Source: a bacterium (GTDB taxonomy: Bacteria > 4484-113 > JAFGCY01). Taken from it: a DNA stretch of 64,000 nucleotides. This document shows, piece by piece, positions 47,067 through 55,234 of this stretch. Numbering within the stretch: position 1 is the first letter of the stretch; the number at the start of each line of letters is the position of its first letter. The stretch lies in NCBI GenBank assembly GCA_020849855.1, contig JADZFO010000047.1, positions 1-64,000 on the forward strand. The letters are read 5' to 3'. Position numbers and translations under genes: made by a program. Under the pieces are notes generated by a model that ran no database searches, had not been told where the DNA came from, and worked only from the letters and a program-made list of their open reading frames with translations.

Positions 47067-50000
47067 CTCAGCGAGCAAAGGCCAAAGGCAACAGTCAGGA
47101 GGCAAACAGACAGCCAGAACACACCAACACGATCTTTCGCGTAGACGACAAGGTGGAAGTGAGCGGCGGTGATGGGCCGAAGTCCAAGTGGTTGCCTGCG
47201 CAGATCAAGGGCTTTCGTACCTGCTCGGTTACGGGCCGCTTCGTAGCAGACCTGCTGCTTGAACGCGATCGCGTGCATGGCTACACAGGGACCATTGAGC
47301 GACGGGCCAATACGGACGCAGACGAGATCCGGTTGCTGGACGTTGTAGAGCAACTCCGCCGCGAGAGGGAGCTGCAGATGCGGAACGCCAGATTTCTGAG
47401 CTGCGCCGCAGAGCCTTGGCAACCGGGAGAGCTCAATACCATTTTCCGCGTCGGAGACGACGTCGAGATCCACACCTGGATCGGCCACGGCAATTGGGAG
47501 TGGCGGGTTGCGTTGGTTTTTGAGGTATGCGCTGGCGGCGACGGCCGGCCCCTTTTGCGCGCGATGATGCTGGACGGGGACACAGATGAGAAATGGGGCA
47601 CGTATTGGGCCGAGCCGGAACAAAACACTCCGGACAAGTCTTCGCGCGTCCGGCTTCTTGATTCCACCGAGCAGGCGCGCCGTGAAGCGCTGTTGAAGAC
47701 CCTGCAGGGCGGGGCAAGTACCTCGCCGCCACAAATCGAGGAGGATTCCATGTCAGATGAAACAGCGGTCCTGGCCGTCTGCGCTTACCAGGTCGGCGAC
47801 AAGGTGCGCGCGAAGGTCGGCAAGTGGCCCCAGGGCACAGTAACAAGGATCAGCCCGGACGGCCAGCAGGTCACAGTCGAGTACCGAGAGGCACGCGGTG
47901 GCCCCCTGCAGATCGGCACATTCACTCTCGACCGCGTGACCCCGGTTAAGGCGTCGGCAAAGGCCGGGGAGAGCGGCAAGGTCGCCGAAGCTCCGGCCCC
48001 GAAGCCAGCCAGCCAGCGCTGGGCCGAGATCGTAAAGCCAGTGGACGAAGACGAGCCCGATCCCCCTGCTCTGGCCAGCACGAACGGCTACCACGAACTG
48101 CCGCAAGAGGCGCCGACGCGGAATTCCGTGAAGGCTCACGCGACAGGTGTGTTCGCAGATCTGATCGCAGCGGCCGAGAGCTTGCCCACCGAGCAGCTCG
48201 GCAATCTGATTGCCGCGCTGAGCCTGGCCCTCGCCGGCAAACTTTCCGCCGGCAAGGCCGAGCTCGGTGCCCGGGCCCGCCGTCGTGAAAAGGGCGCGGA
48301 GCGCGCGAGCTTGAACGGCCAGCGTGATATCAACCAGGCTGCAGTGCACTTGCCGCTGGACGACTATGTCCCGCAGGAGGATGCTGCTGGCAGAGTCTGG
48401 GACGGCAAGAGCGTCGACGAGCTCGGCGCGCCGGTCGACGAGGACGGCGAACAGATCTGGCCTGAGGATCTGATGGCGCAGGGCTTCCTGTCGGCGGACT
48501 TTACAGACATCGACCAGGACGAAGACGCGATGGAGGAACCGGAGCCAGGCGCGACGCCGGCCCAGCTGCCTGCAACGCTTGGCGAGGTGACACCGGAGAT
48601 GGTCGCCAGCTGGCCGGACTACTCGACCGTAGAGTTCCTGGCCAGCGCCGAAGGCGGAAGCTTCAAGTGCTGGAAGCTGCCAGACGGACGCTGGTCCGCG
48701 CCCGAGAACGGCCCCCAGCCTGAACCAGGAGACTGCTTTGCCAGCTGGGCAGAGTTGATTAATGGCGACGAAGGCCAGAGCTTCAGCCTGACCTTGCCCA
48801 CACTCGAGACTGCCCCGGATGTAGCCGATCTGCCCGCCGCCGAACCGACACTGATCAGGCCGCTGACGCTTGGTGAGGTCACTGAGGAGATGGCAGCCGA
48901 GCTGCCCCCGGAGGCCGAGCTCTACTTCACAACCCCGATGGGCTTTGGCTGGCGTTTTGTCGTGATCAGCGTCAAGGACGGTGTGCGCTCTTGGCGTGGC
49001 TTTACTTTGCCGACAAGCGAGGGCGCCGAAACAAAGCAGACCTCCCTGACGACTTGGTCAAGGTTCACCGAGCACATCGGGGAATCGGTGTTTACGCTGA
49101 CAATCAACAGCCTGAAGCTGGCAGACAAGGCCCTGGAGGTATTCCCCGAGTGGGCGCATGCGAATGTGCTTCTGCCGGCCTCAGTGGTTCGCTGCGGCAA
49201 GCGCATCGGCGGGACTGCCGACTCTCCTGCAGCACATGCAGGAGAGGCGGGCGAGCTCGCCGCACTGCTGGGAGACGATGTGGATGCCCTGCAGCCCCGC
49301 AGTGCGAAGGCTGAGCCGCCAGCGGGCGCACCAGATGAAGAAAATGATGAGATAGCAGATGCGGCGCAGGAGGCCGCTGGCGTCGCTGTGGTTCTGCGCG
49401 GCGGCGCTCCGCTCAGCGAGCTTAAGCCGGCACTGATCGGGACACTGCCCGTCGGAATCTGCCTGCGCTACGTCGAGCGCTTTGACGGGCTGCCAGCAGA
49501 AGATCCCGAGGAAACGGCGCTTTGGCTGGTAGATCCGACTAGGAACCTATGGACGGACGAGGAGCCGAGCGACCATGAGCTGCAGCAGATGCGGGAAGAC
49601 CTCGACGAGTACGACCTGTTCAGTCTCGACCGTGGCTACAGCGGATCCCTTGCAGTCAGCCAGGCGAGTCTGGACGGCCCCTTCACGCTGCTCTACAAAG
49701 GCGCACCCGATGATGTCCCGGAGTGGGCCCGGCCTTACGAACTCAACTGGCAGCGAAGACTTTCAGGCGAGCGGCTGCTCGCGCTTTGTGTGACGAAGCT
49801 CGAAGAGCTGACGCCTGCTGAGATCGAGTCAATCCCAGGGGCTTTCGAGCCGGAGTTCGACGACCTGAAACTGCCACGCCGCTGGAGAGTTAATCTCTTG
49901 CGCGAAGGCGGCGAAGTTATATGCAGGGCCCGTTGCCGGACAATTGACCAGCAGAAACTCAAACCTACCGACCCACGGGCGAACGAGACTCTCGCGCTCA

Positions 50001-50662
50001 GCCCCGCAGAGCTAATCGAGCGCTTCGGCGGCTGCGTTCTGCGGTCGATGGAAGGCGGATACGGCTACAACTACCCACCTGATCCTTGCCCGCAGATCCC
50101 GGAGTGGATGCGCCCGCTGGTCCTGGAGGCCACGCTGCGCAGGTGGGATGCTGCCTGGGCTATGCGCGCCCCGGACCGCGCCGCGGATGCCATGCCGATG
50201 CTGATCCGCGGCTGCCTTTGGCGGGACGTGAGTGCCGAGCAGCTCGACCTGCTTCTCGGCGGCTATGCGCCTCTGCCAAAAGCCGACCGCTACAACAACA
50301 GCGCGCCGAAGCGGCCCAGCGCGACCTGGACCATCTATGCCGGCACTACAGCCTGGCACTGCGGCGACAAGTCCATCGACAAGACGAAGCAGCGCCGCTG
50401 GCTGCAGAACGGTGGCAGCGCAGCCCTGACAAGTGCTGAGTTTCTTGAACGCTTCGGCAGCGAGACAGCGCGGATAGAGAGTCTGGCCCCGCTGAAGATC
50501 CAGCCTCCGGCCTGGGCCAAGCCGGTCATCGTCAATCACGGCGCAATGATCAAGCCCGCGAAGCAGGCTGCTGAGGTGAAGCCTAAGCCGGCCGCAAAGA
50601 GTGCATCCAAGCCTGTCACGGGCAGGCCGGCGGCCAAGGCAGCGGCAAGGGCCAAGCGATGA
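47063..50662 (+). CDS. Giant multi-repeat phage protein of unknown function
   Basis: The 1,199-aa protein has no recognised family. Residues 20-260 contain three Tudor/SH3-like barrels (NTIFRVDDKVEVSG, NTIFRVGDDVEIHTW, YQVGDKVRAKVGKWPQGTV). A linker rich in Ala, Glu and Pro follows. Residues 490-1140 consist of repeated units of about 100-120 residues with the pattern LTLGEVTEEM...LPPEA...YF...W-GFTLP and L-P-ELIERFG. The C-terminus is Lys/Ala/Pro-rich (KPAAKSASKPVTG), histone-H1-like. It is coupled to ASCH and AAA+ genes, suggesting a role with DNA or RNA. Its size in an early operon is unusual. Confidence 0.6.
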   Translation: MTQRAKAKGNSQEANRQPEHTNTIFRVDDKVEVSGGDGPKSKWLPAQIKGFRTCSVTGRFVADLLLERDRVHGYTGTIERRANTDADEIRLLDVVEQLRRERELQMRNARFLSCAAEPWQPGELNTIFRVGDDVEIHTWIGHGNWEWRVALVFEVCAGGDGRPLLRAMMLDGDTDEKWGTYWAEPEQNTPDKSSRVRLLDSTEQARREALLKTLQGGASTSPPQIEEDSMSDETAVLAVCAYQVGDKVRAKVGKWPQGTVTRISPDGQQVTVEYREARGGPLQIGTFTLDRVTPVKASAKAGESGKVAEAPAPKPASQRWAEIVKPVDEDEPDPPALASTNGYHELPQEAPTRNSVKAHATGVFADLIAAAESLPTEQLGNLIAALSLALAGKLSAGKAELGARARRREKGAERASLNGQRDINQAAVHLPLDDYVPQEDAAGRVWDGKSVDELGAPVDEDGEQIWPEDLMAQGFLSADFTDIDQDEDAMEEPEPGATPAQLPATLGEVTPEMVASWPDYSTVEFLASAEGGSFKCWKLPDGRWSAPENGPQPEPGDCFASWAELINGDEGQSFSLTLPTLETAPDVADLPAAEPTLIRPLTLGEVTEEMAAELPPEAELYFTTPMGFGWRFVVISVKDGVRSWRGFTLPTSEGAETKQTSLTTWSRFTEHIGESVFTLTINSLKLADKALEVFPEWAHANVLLPASVVRCGKRIGGTADSPAAHAGEAGELAALLGDDVDALQPRSAKAEPPAGAPDEENDEIADAAQEAAGVAVVLRGGAPLSELKPALIGTLPVGICLRYVERFDGLPAEDPEETALWLVDPTRNLWTDEEPSDHELQQMREDLDEYDLFSLDRGYSGSLAVSQASLDGPFTLLYKGAPDDVPEWARPYELNWQRRLSGERLLALCVTKLEELTPAEIESIPGAFEPEFDDLKLPRRWRVNLLREGGEVICRARCRTIDQQKLKPTDPRANETLALSPAELIERFGGCVLRSMEGGYGYNYPPDPCPQIPEWMRPLVLEATLRRWDAAWAMRAPDRAADAMPMLIRGCLWRDVSAEQLDLLLGGYAPLPKADRYNNSAPKRPSATWTIYAGTTAWHCGDKSIDKTKQRRWLQNGGSAALTSAEFLERFGSETARIESLAPLKIQPPAWAKPVIVNHGAMIKPAKQAAEVKPKPAAKSASKPVTGRPAAKAAARAKR

Positions 50663-51864
50663 AGCTCTCGCGCGACACTGTCGCTGAGCTGATCAAGCTG
50701 CACTTCCAAGGACAGGACCGCGAGTTCGCGCAGCGCGTGGACGCGATCGCCGACCAGCTGGAGGCCGAGGGCGCTACTACTGAGGCCTACATGTTCCGGG
50801 CCGCCAAGCGCAATGCGAAGGCGAGGCCGGAGCCAGGGACAAGGGACAAGGGACAAGGGACAAAGCCCGGGGGAAGGGGCGCCGGCCTGACCACGCTCCC
50901 TCGCGGCAAAGACATCGAGGACGAGGCCGGCGGCCGCAGCAAGATCGAAGTGCCGCGGGAGCTGTCGGGTTTCCTTTACGAGGTGCGCCCGAAACTGACG
51001 CTGGCCGACATGATCCTCGACCTCGAAACGCGCCAGGCTGCCGACGAATTTCTGCGGGATCTGCAGGCTGCGGATCTGCTGCAGGAACATGGGCTAAGCC
51101 CGGTCCGGACTTTACTGCTGCACGGCCCGCCAGGCGACGGCAAGACGACACTCGCCGGCGCGATCGCGCTGGCGCTGGAGCTGCCGCTTTTCGTGTTGCG
51201 CTGTGCCGGCCTGCGCAGCAAGTGGGTGGGCGAGACCCAGGCCCAGGCGGCGGCCGCGATGCGCTGGCTGCGCAAACACGAGCTGATCCTGTTCATGGAC
51301 GAGGCCGACAGCCTGCTGCTCGACCGCAACCGCGGCGCGAGCTATACGGCCGAAGACACCAACGCGCTTCTGACCCTGCTCGACGAGGCCCCGGAGCACA
51401 ACTACGTGTTTGCCGCCACCAACCGCCTCGAGGTGATCGACCCGGCGGCGCGCCGGCGCTTCGAAGTTACCCTGGAGCTGCGTGCCCCGGGAGCGGCCGA
51501 ACTGGCCGAGTACTTCGAACGCTGGGCCAAGGGCATCAAGGGCCGCTTCAAGGTGGACCTCTCTGCAGAGCAAGCCGGCAGCCTGGCCGCCGGCCACGGC
51601 CTGAGCTTTGCTGTGCTGGAGCAGCGCCTGAACGGCGCGCTGCGCAGCCATGTAATCGAACTGGCGCACTGCCAGGGCGAGAAGCGCAAACCCTCTACCA
51701 GCCTCAGCGATCTGCTCAGGTCGAAGCTGGAACTGCCTGGACCCCCGAGCCAACTGGTACCGATCGACATTCCCTGGACAGGTGCGGTGCTGCAGCAACT
51801 ACAGCTGCAGACCCAGTCGCATGCCAGGCATGGATCCACTGGAGGAGGCAACCCGGCGATATGA
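50659..51864 (+). CDS. AAA+ ATPase
   Basis: The 401-aa protein has an N-terminal helical region, a linker encoded by four GGGACAA repeats (about residues 57-70) and a classical AAA+ module. That module has Walker A GPPGDGKTT (about 156), Walker B LILFMDEAD (about 211), sensor 1 FAATNR and an arginine finger in DPAARRRFE, ending with a small helical lid. It resembles FtsH/ClpX-like remodelling ATPases more than a helicase loader. It is coupled at both ends by ATGA overlaps. Likely role: remodelling of replication or host complexes. Confidence 0.8.
   Translation: MKLSRDTVAELIKLHFQGQDREFAQRVDAIADQLEAEGATTEAYMFRAAKRNAKARPEPGTRDKGQGTKPGGRGAGLTTLPRGKDIEDEAGGRSKIEVPRELSGFLYEVRPKLTLADMILDLETRQAADEFLRDLQAADLLQEHGLSPVRTLLLHGPPGDGKTTLAGAIALALELPLFVLRCAGLRSKWVGETQAQAAAAMRWLRKHELILFMDEADSLLLDRNRGASYTAEDTNALLTLLDEAPEHNYVFAATNRLEVIDPAARRRFEVTLELRAPGAAELAEYFERWAKGIKGRFKVDLSAEQAGSLAAGHGLSFAVLEQRLNGALRSHVIELAHCQGEKRKPSTSLSDLLRSKLELPGPPSQLVPIDIPWTGAVLQQLQLQTQSHARHGSTGGGNPAI
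50836..50863 (+). repeat. Four tandem GGGACAA heptamers
   Basis: The perfect heptamer array is inside the AAA+ gene, upstream of the ATPase module. Gain or loss of one unit would shift the frame. Confidence 0.9.
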
Positions 51865-52307
51865 GCAAAGAGCAGATCAACCACAAGGACACAGAGTCAC
51901 AGAGCCCGGATGACGGCCAAGCGGCACTGTTGCGCTTCGACATCGAGACTCTGCGCAAAATGGCGCCTGGCACCGTACTGCGACGCCACCGCGAAGTGAT
52001 GTTTATCAGGCTGTACTGGTCAGCCAGGGAGTTCACGAAGGGTCCGCTGTGGCTGCAGGTCAAGTACTGCGCCAAAGGTCCAAGCGTCCGAACAGTCAGG
52101 ACCAGGTGCGTCGCTGGCAACTGTTTCAGCCACGTTGGCCTACCCCTGCCGCTTACGAGCCCACGTCTGAGCCAGTGCCCGGTATGCGACACGATGCTCT
52201 GCGGCTGTGGGGTACAGGACCAGTTCTATGCTGGGACTTTGGAATCCAAGTCGTCTGGCAATGCGCCGGGCGGCGATGAAGACGGGGCGACGGAGGTGGC
52301 CAGCTGA
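51861..52307 (+). CDS. Phage zinc-binding protein
   Basis: The 148-aa protein starts at ATG 51861 (ATGA overlap). The first residues, NHKDTESQSPD, come from a CACAGAG-type repeat. The body has LRKMAPGTVLRRHREVMF and cysteines C-x4-C, CPVCDTMLCGC that could bind zinc. No family is recognised. Confidence 0.5.
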   Translation: MSKEQINHKDTESQSPDDGQAALLRFDIETLRKMAPGTVLRRHREVMFIRLYWSAREFTKGPLWLQVKYCAKGPSVRTVRTRCVAGNCFSHVGLPLPLTSPRLSQCPVCDTMLCGCGVQDQFYAGTLESKSSGNAPGGDEDGATEVAS

Positions 52308-52345
52308 GCGAGCAGCCCCCTGCCCCCAACTTAACGCCGGCACTG

Positions 52346-54214
52346 ATGCACGAGCGGATTGAGCGCGCCAGGCGTGCCCTGCTGGGCTTCAGCGATCCGG
52401 TCCTGCGGCTTGAGCTATGCCGCGCCTTCCACAGCGAGCTCGACCGCCAACTAAAGGTGCAGGGCGAAGAGGATGGGGCGCCGCCGCTTGAATTCCTGTT
52501 CCCGCCTGATGAGCTGCTGACGCCTGACGCAGGCAACACCAGTCAAGCGGATGAGACGGAGGCGGGGGAGAAGCCCACTCCCCCTGCCCCTGGCGCTCCC
52601 AGCCCCAGTTCTGGCCTCACTGGCAGCGCCGGCGACGCGACAGGCCGGACCCCCACCGGCTCTGCTGGGGGGTCCGGGGGCCGGCCTCCGAGCAAGGGCC
52701 GCAGCGGTATCAACCCGGTCCGCCCGGACACGGCGCTGCGGCTCGGTCACAACGATCTCGGCAACGCCCTGCGCTTCCTGCGTCGCCATGGCGAGGATGT
52801 GCTCTACTGCGAGGCCCTGGGCGGCTGGCATGTCTGGCGCAGTCCGGCGCCTGGCGGCGGTTACTTCAGGCGCGACGAGAACGGAGAGGCGAAGTATCTG
52901 ATGAGCATCGTGCTGCACGGTGTCGAAGAGGAGAAGCGCCGCTATGAGCCAGGCACGCCCGAGCACGACAGCACGCTGCACTGGGCCCAGCACTGCCGCA
53001 ACCAGCGCCCCTGGAATGAGGCGCTCGAGGCGGCAAAGGTGCAGCCAATGATTGCGCGGCTGCCGGCCGAGATAGACAGCCATCCGCACCTGTTCAACGT
53101 GGCCAACGGCACGCTGGACCTGCGGCCGGCGGAACAGCGCGACCGCGAGGGCCTGCCGCTGTTCAGGCTGGCCAGCCGGGCGGACTGTCTGACGAAGTGC
53201 AGCCCGGTCGCCTGGGATGAGGAAGCCCGGTGCCCGCAGTGGCTGCAGTTCCTCGACACCATCATGGCCGGAGACCAGGAGATGGTGGACTTTCTGCAGC
53301 GCCTGGCCGGCTACCTGCTGGTTGCCGGCAATCCCGAGCAAAAGCTTGTGATCCTCCACGGATCGGGCGGCAATGGCAAGAGCGTCTTTGTCGAGACCCT
53401 GATGCACGTGTTCGGCGACTATTCGACCACTACCAGCACCGAGACCCTGATGGACTCGGAGCGGGCCAGCAATAACCAGGTCTATGCACTGGCCAAGCTG
53501 GCCGGCGTGAGGCTGCTGCTGGCAAGCGAGAGCAAGGAGGGCCGGCGGCTGGACGAGGCGCTGGTCAAAGGCATGACCGGCGACAGCCAGATCCAGGCGC
53601 GGCACCCGCACGGCGGCTTCTTCCTGTTCCAGGTGGAGTTCATGCCCTGGCTTATGACCAACCACCGGCCGGAGGTGCGCGGCCAGGACGAGGGCATCTG
53701 GCGGCGACTCTTGATGGTGCCCTTCAACGTCCGGATCCCGGACGAGCAGCGCGATACCCAGCTGGCTGAGAAGCTGCGGGCCGAGGCGCCCGGCATTCTG
53801 GCCTGGGCTGTCCGAGGCCTGGCGGAGTATCAGTACATCCTCGACGAAAAGGGCGGCTCCGGCCTCGCGCCCCCCGCCCCTGTTCTGGCAGCCACGGCCG
53901 GATATCGTGAGGACCAGGACATTCTGGGACCTTTCATTGCCGAGTGCTGCGACCTGGTCGACCCCTCAGCCCCCGAGTACTGGACGACCAGCGGCGATTT
54001 GCTCCGACGCTACCAGGCCTGGTGCGAGGAAGAGGGCGCGCGCCCCCTTGCCCCCAAGCCGTTCGCGGAGCAATTGCGCCAGAAAGGCGTCGTGAAGGCC
54101 CGCGACGGCCGCAAACGCTTCTGGCGGGGGATTACGGTCCGACCGTGGGACGAAAGCGAAGCAAGGCCGCGCAGCGGCCACCTTTACGATGACCGGAGCG
54201 GCGGTGGTGGATGA
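52346..54214 (+). CDS. P4/D5-type primase-helicase
   Basis: The 622-aa protein has a Pro/Gly-rich linker (about 80-125), a D5_N-like domain and an SF3 helicase. Walker A is GSGGNGKSVF (about 340), followed by LLLASESKEGRRLDEALVKGMTGDSQIQARHPH and WLMTNHRPEVRGQDEGIWRRLLMVPF, all hallmarks of phage/plasmid primase-helicases. The ATG at 52346 has no ribosome site. A CTG at 52304 has GGAGG 7 nt upstream and overlaps the previous stop as CTGA, so a non-canonical start adding 14 residues is possible. It unwinds DNA for replication. Confidence 0.88.
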   Translation: MHERIERARRALLGFSDPVLRLELCRAFHSELDRQLKVQGEEDGAPPLEFLFPPDELLTPDAGNTSQADETEAGEKPTPPAPGAPSPSSGLTGSAGDATGRTPTGSAGGSGGRPPSKGRSGINPVRPDTALRLGHNDLGNALRFLRRHGEDVLYCEALGGWHVWRSPAPGGGYFRRDENGEAKYLMSIVLHGVEEEKRRYEPGTPEHDSTLHWAQHCRNQRPWNEALEAAKVQPMIARLPAEIDSHPHLFNVANGTLDLRPAEQRDREGLPLFRLASRADCLTKCSPVAWDEEARCPQWLQFLDTIMAGDQEMVDFLQRLAGYLLVAGNPEQKLVILHGSGGNGKSVFVETLMHVFGDYSTTTSTETLMDSERASNNQVYALAKLAGVRLLLASESKEGRRLDEALVKGMTGDSQIQARHPHGGFFLFQVEFMPWLMTNHRPEVRGQDEGIWRRLLMVPFNVRIPDEQRDTQLAEKLRAEAPGILAWAVRGLAEYQYILDEKGGSGLAPPAPVLAATAGYREDQDILGPFIAECCDLVDPSAPEYWTTSGDLLRRYQAWCEEEGARPLAPKPFAEQLRQKGVVKARDGRKRFWRGITVRPWDESEARPRSGHLYDDRSGGGG

Positions 54215-54260
54215 GTTGGTGACAGCATGACAGCAGGTGACGGCAACCCGCAAAACGCAT

Positions 54261-54286
54261 CACACACGCGCGCGCATGCGCACACA
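54261..54286. other. 26-bp alternating pyrimidine-purine tract
   Basis: A strictly alternating CA/CG/TG run follows the helicase gene. Such tracts favour Z-DNA under negative supercoiling. The whole gap 54215-54357 shows no gene. Confidence 0.6.
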
Positions 54287-54357
54287 GGCGCGCAGTTTCT
54301 ATTTCTCCTGTCATTGCTGTCATGGTGTCACAAGAGAAGAAAAGGGAGGGAGCGAAG

Positions 54358-54579
54358 TTGAGCAAGCTGACCGAGCGGGCCAGGCTGGAACTGAAGAACC
54401 GGGATCCGCGCAAGGCTGAGGCTTATGATGAGTGGCTGAAGACGGACCGGGTGGCCAGCGCGCGCAAGCTGGCGGCACGGCTGCTGGCCGCCGGCCTGGG
54501 CTGGGCCGTCAGCAAGACCACCATGGCCCTCTGGCTGTCTGAGTTTAGAGCCCTGGAATCCGAGATCGAGCCTAAGTAG
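54358..54579 (+). CDS. Small helical phage protein
   Basis: TTG 54358 has GGGAGGGAG 6 nt upstream; ATG 54322, in frame, has no site. The 73-aa protein is helical and basic (KLTERARLELKNRDPRKAEAY, AARLLAAGLGWAVSKTTMALWL), with a possible HTH at the end. It may be a DNA-binding regulator of late genes; no family is recognised. Confidence 0.5.
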   Translation: MSKLTERARLELKNRDPRKAEAYDEWLKTDRVASARKLAARLLAAGLGWAVSKTTMALWLSEFRALESEIEPK

Positions 54580-54590
54580 CACGTCATAGC

Positions 54591-54635
54591 GGACAATATG
54601 TCCAATTATCTGCCATAGTGTCCGATATACGGACA
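54591..54635. promoter_or_regulatory. Four GGACA half-sites in two palindromes
   Basis: GGACAATATGTCC (54591-54603) and TGTCCGATATACGGACA (54619-54635) place the same half-site in opposite arrangements. They lie between the replication and head modules, a fitting place for a late-gene operator or a replication/packaging site. Confidence 0.5.
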
Positions 54636-54676
54636 TTCGCTACATATTACGCCGCTGAGGCTGTATAAGCTCGTGG

Positions 54677-55234
54677 ATGCAGCGCGGCGCACAGTTTGGG
54701 GATAGCCTCTTACGGCCAGTTGAGACTGCTCCCGCCGCGCGCATCACCCAACAGTCAACACAGCCCCAGGTGACGCCCAGCCACTATGCGGGTGAATCCC
54801 GGGTGAAAAATCGGCCGCTTTGCGCTGCGAGCGCTGCCAATGTTGGTCCGGCAACGCTATCCCCTGCCAGCCGCGGACAGTTGAGCCAGCGACGGCAAGA
54901 GGCTCTCCCTGGCAGGGAGGCAACCCAGAGGACGGGTCATCCAGCTCCGGCAACGTCGCTGTTAGCCGGAGCTGGCTCTGCCCATTCCAACCCTCGAACC
55001 CTAGAGTCGGAGGCGCGCGATGCTGCTCACCTGAGCAAGCGGCCCGGCGCGGCGGTACCTAACAGCCCGGCAACCCCCGCCGGCAGCACGAATCATTCCA
55101 GCCGCCGCGCCGGCAACCGCAGCGCCTCCCTGGCGCTGTTTACGACCATCGGTATCTCAGCCTTCCTCCTCGGGGCGGGCCGGCTTGCACCAGGGCCGGC
55201 CGCCCACTTCGCTGCGGCGCAGAGGGCCTCATGA
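54677..55234 (+). CDS. Doubtful Ala/Ser/Pro-rich ORF before terminase
   Basis: A 185-codon frame ends in an ATGA overlap with the gene at 55231, which is how most neighbours are linked, but it has no ribosome site and low-complexity composition. A competing frame (TTG 54820 to 55062) begins with a zinc-like RCERCQCW. Either a poorly conserved protein or a mostly non-coding region is possible. Confidence 0.3.
   Translation: MQRGAQFGDSLLRPVETAPAARITQQSTQPQVTPSHYAGESRVKNRPLCAASAANVGPATLSPASRGQLSQRRQEALPGREATQRTGHPAPATSLLAGAGSAHSNPRTLESEARDAAHLSKRPGAAVPNSPATPAGSTNHSSRRAGNRSASLALFTTIGISAFLLGAGRLAPGPAAHFAAAQRAS
54822..54975. other. Three consecutive strong stem-loops
   Basis: Stem-loops lie at 54822-54834 (GCGCT/AGCGC), 54905-54919 (CTCCCTG/CAGGGAG) and 54941-54975 (CCAGCTCCGG/CCGGAGCTGG, perfect 10 bp). 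They are packed just upstream of the terminase genes, so a packaging site or a structured RNA is possible. Confidence 0.4.
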
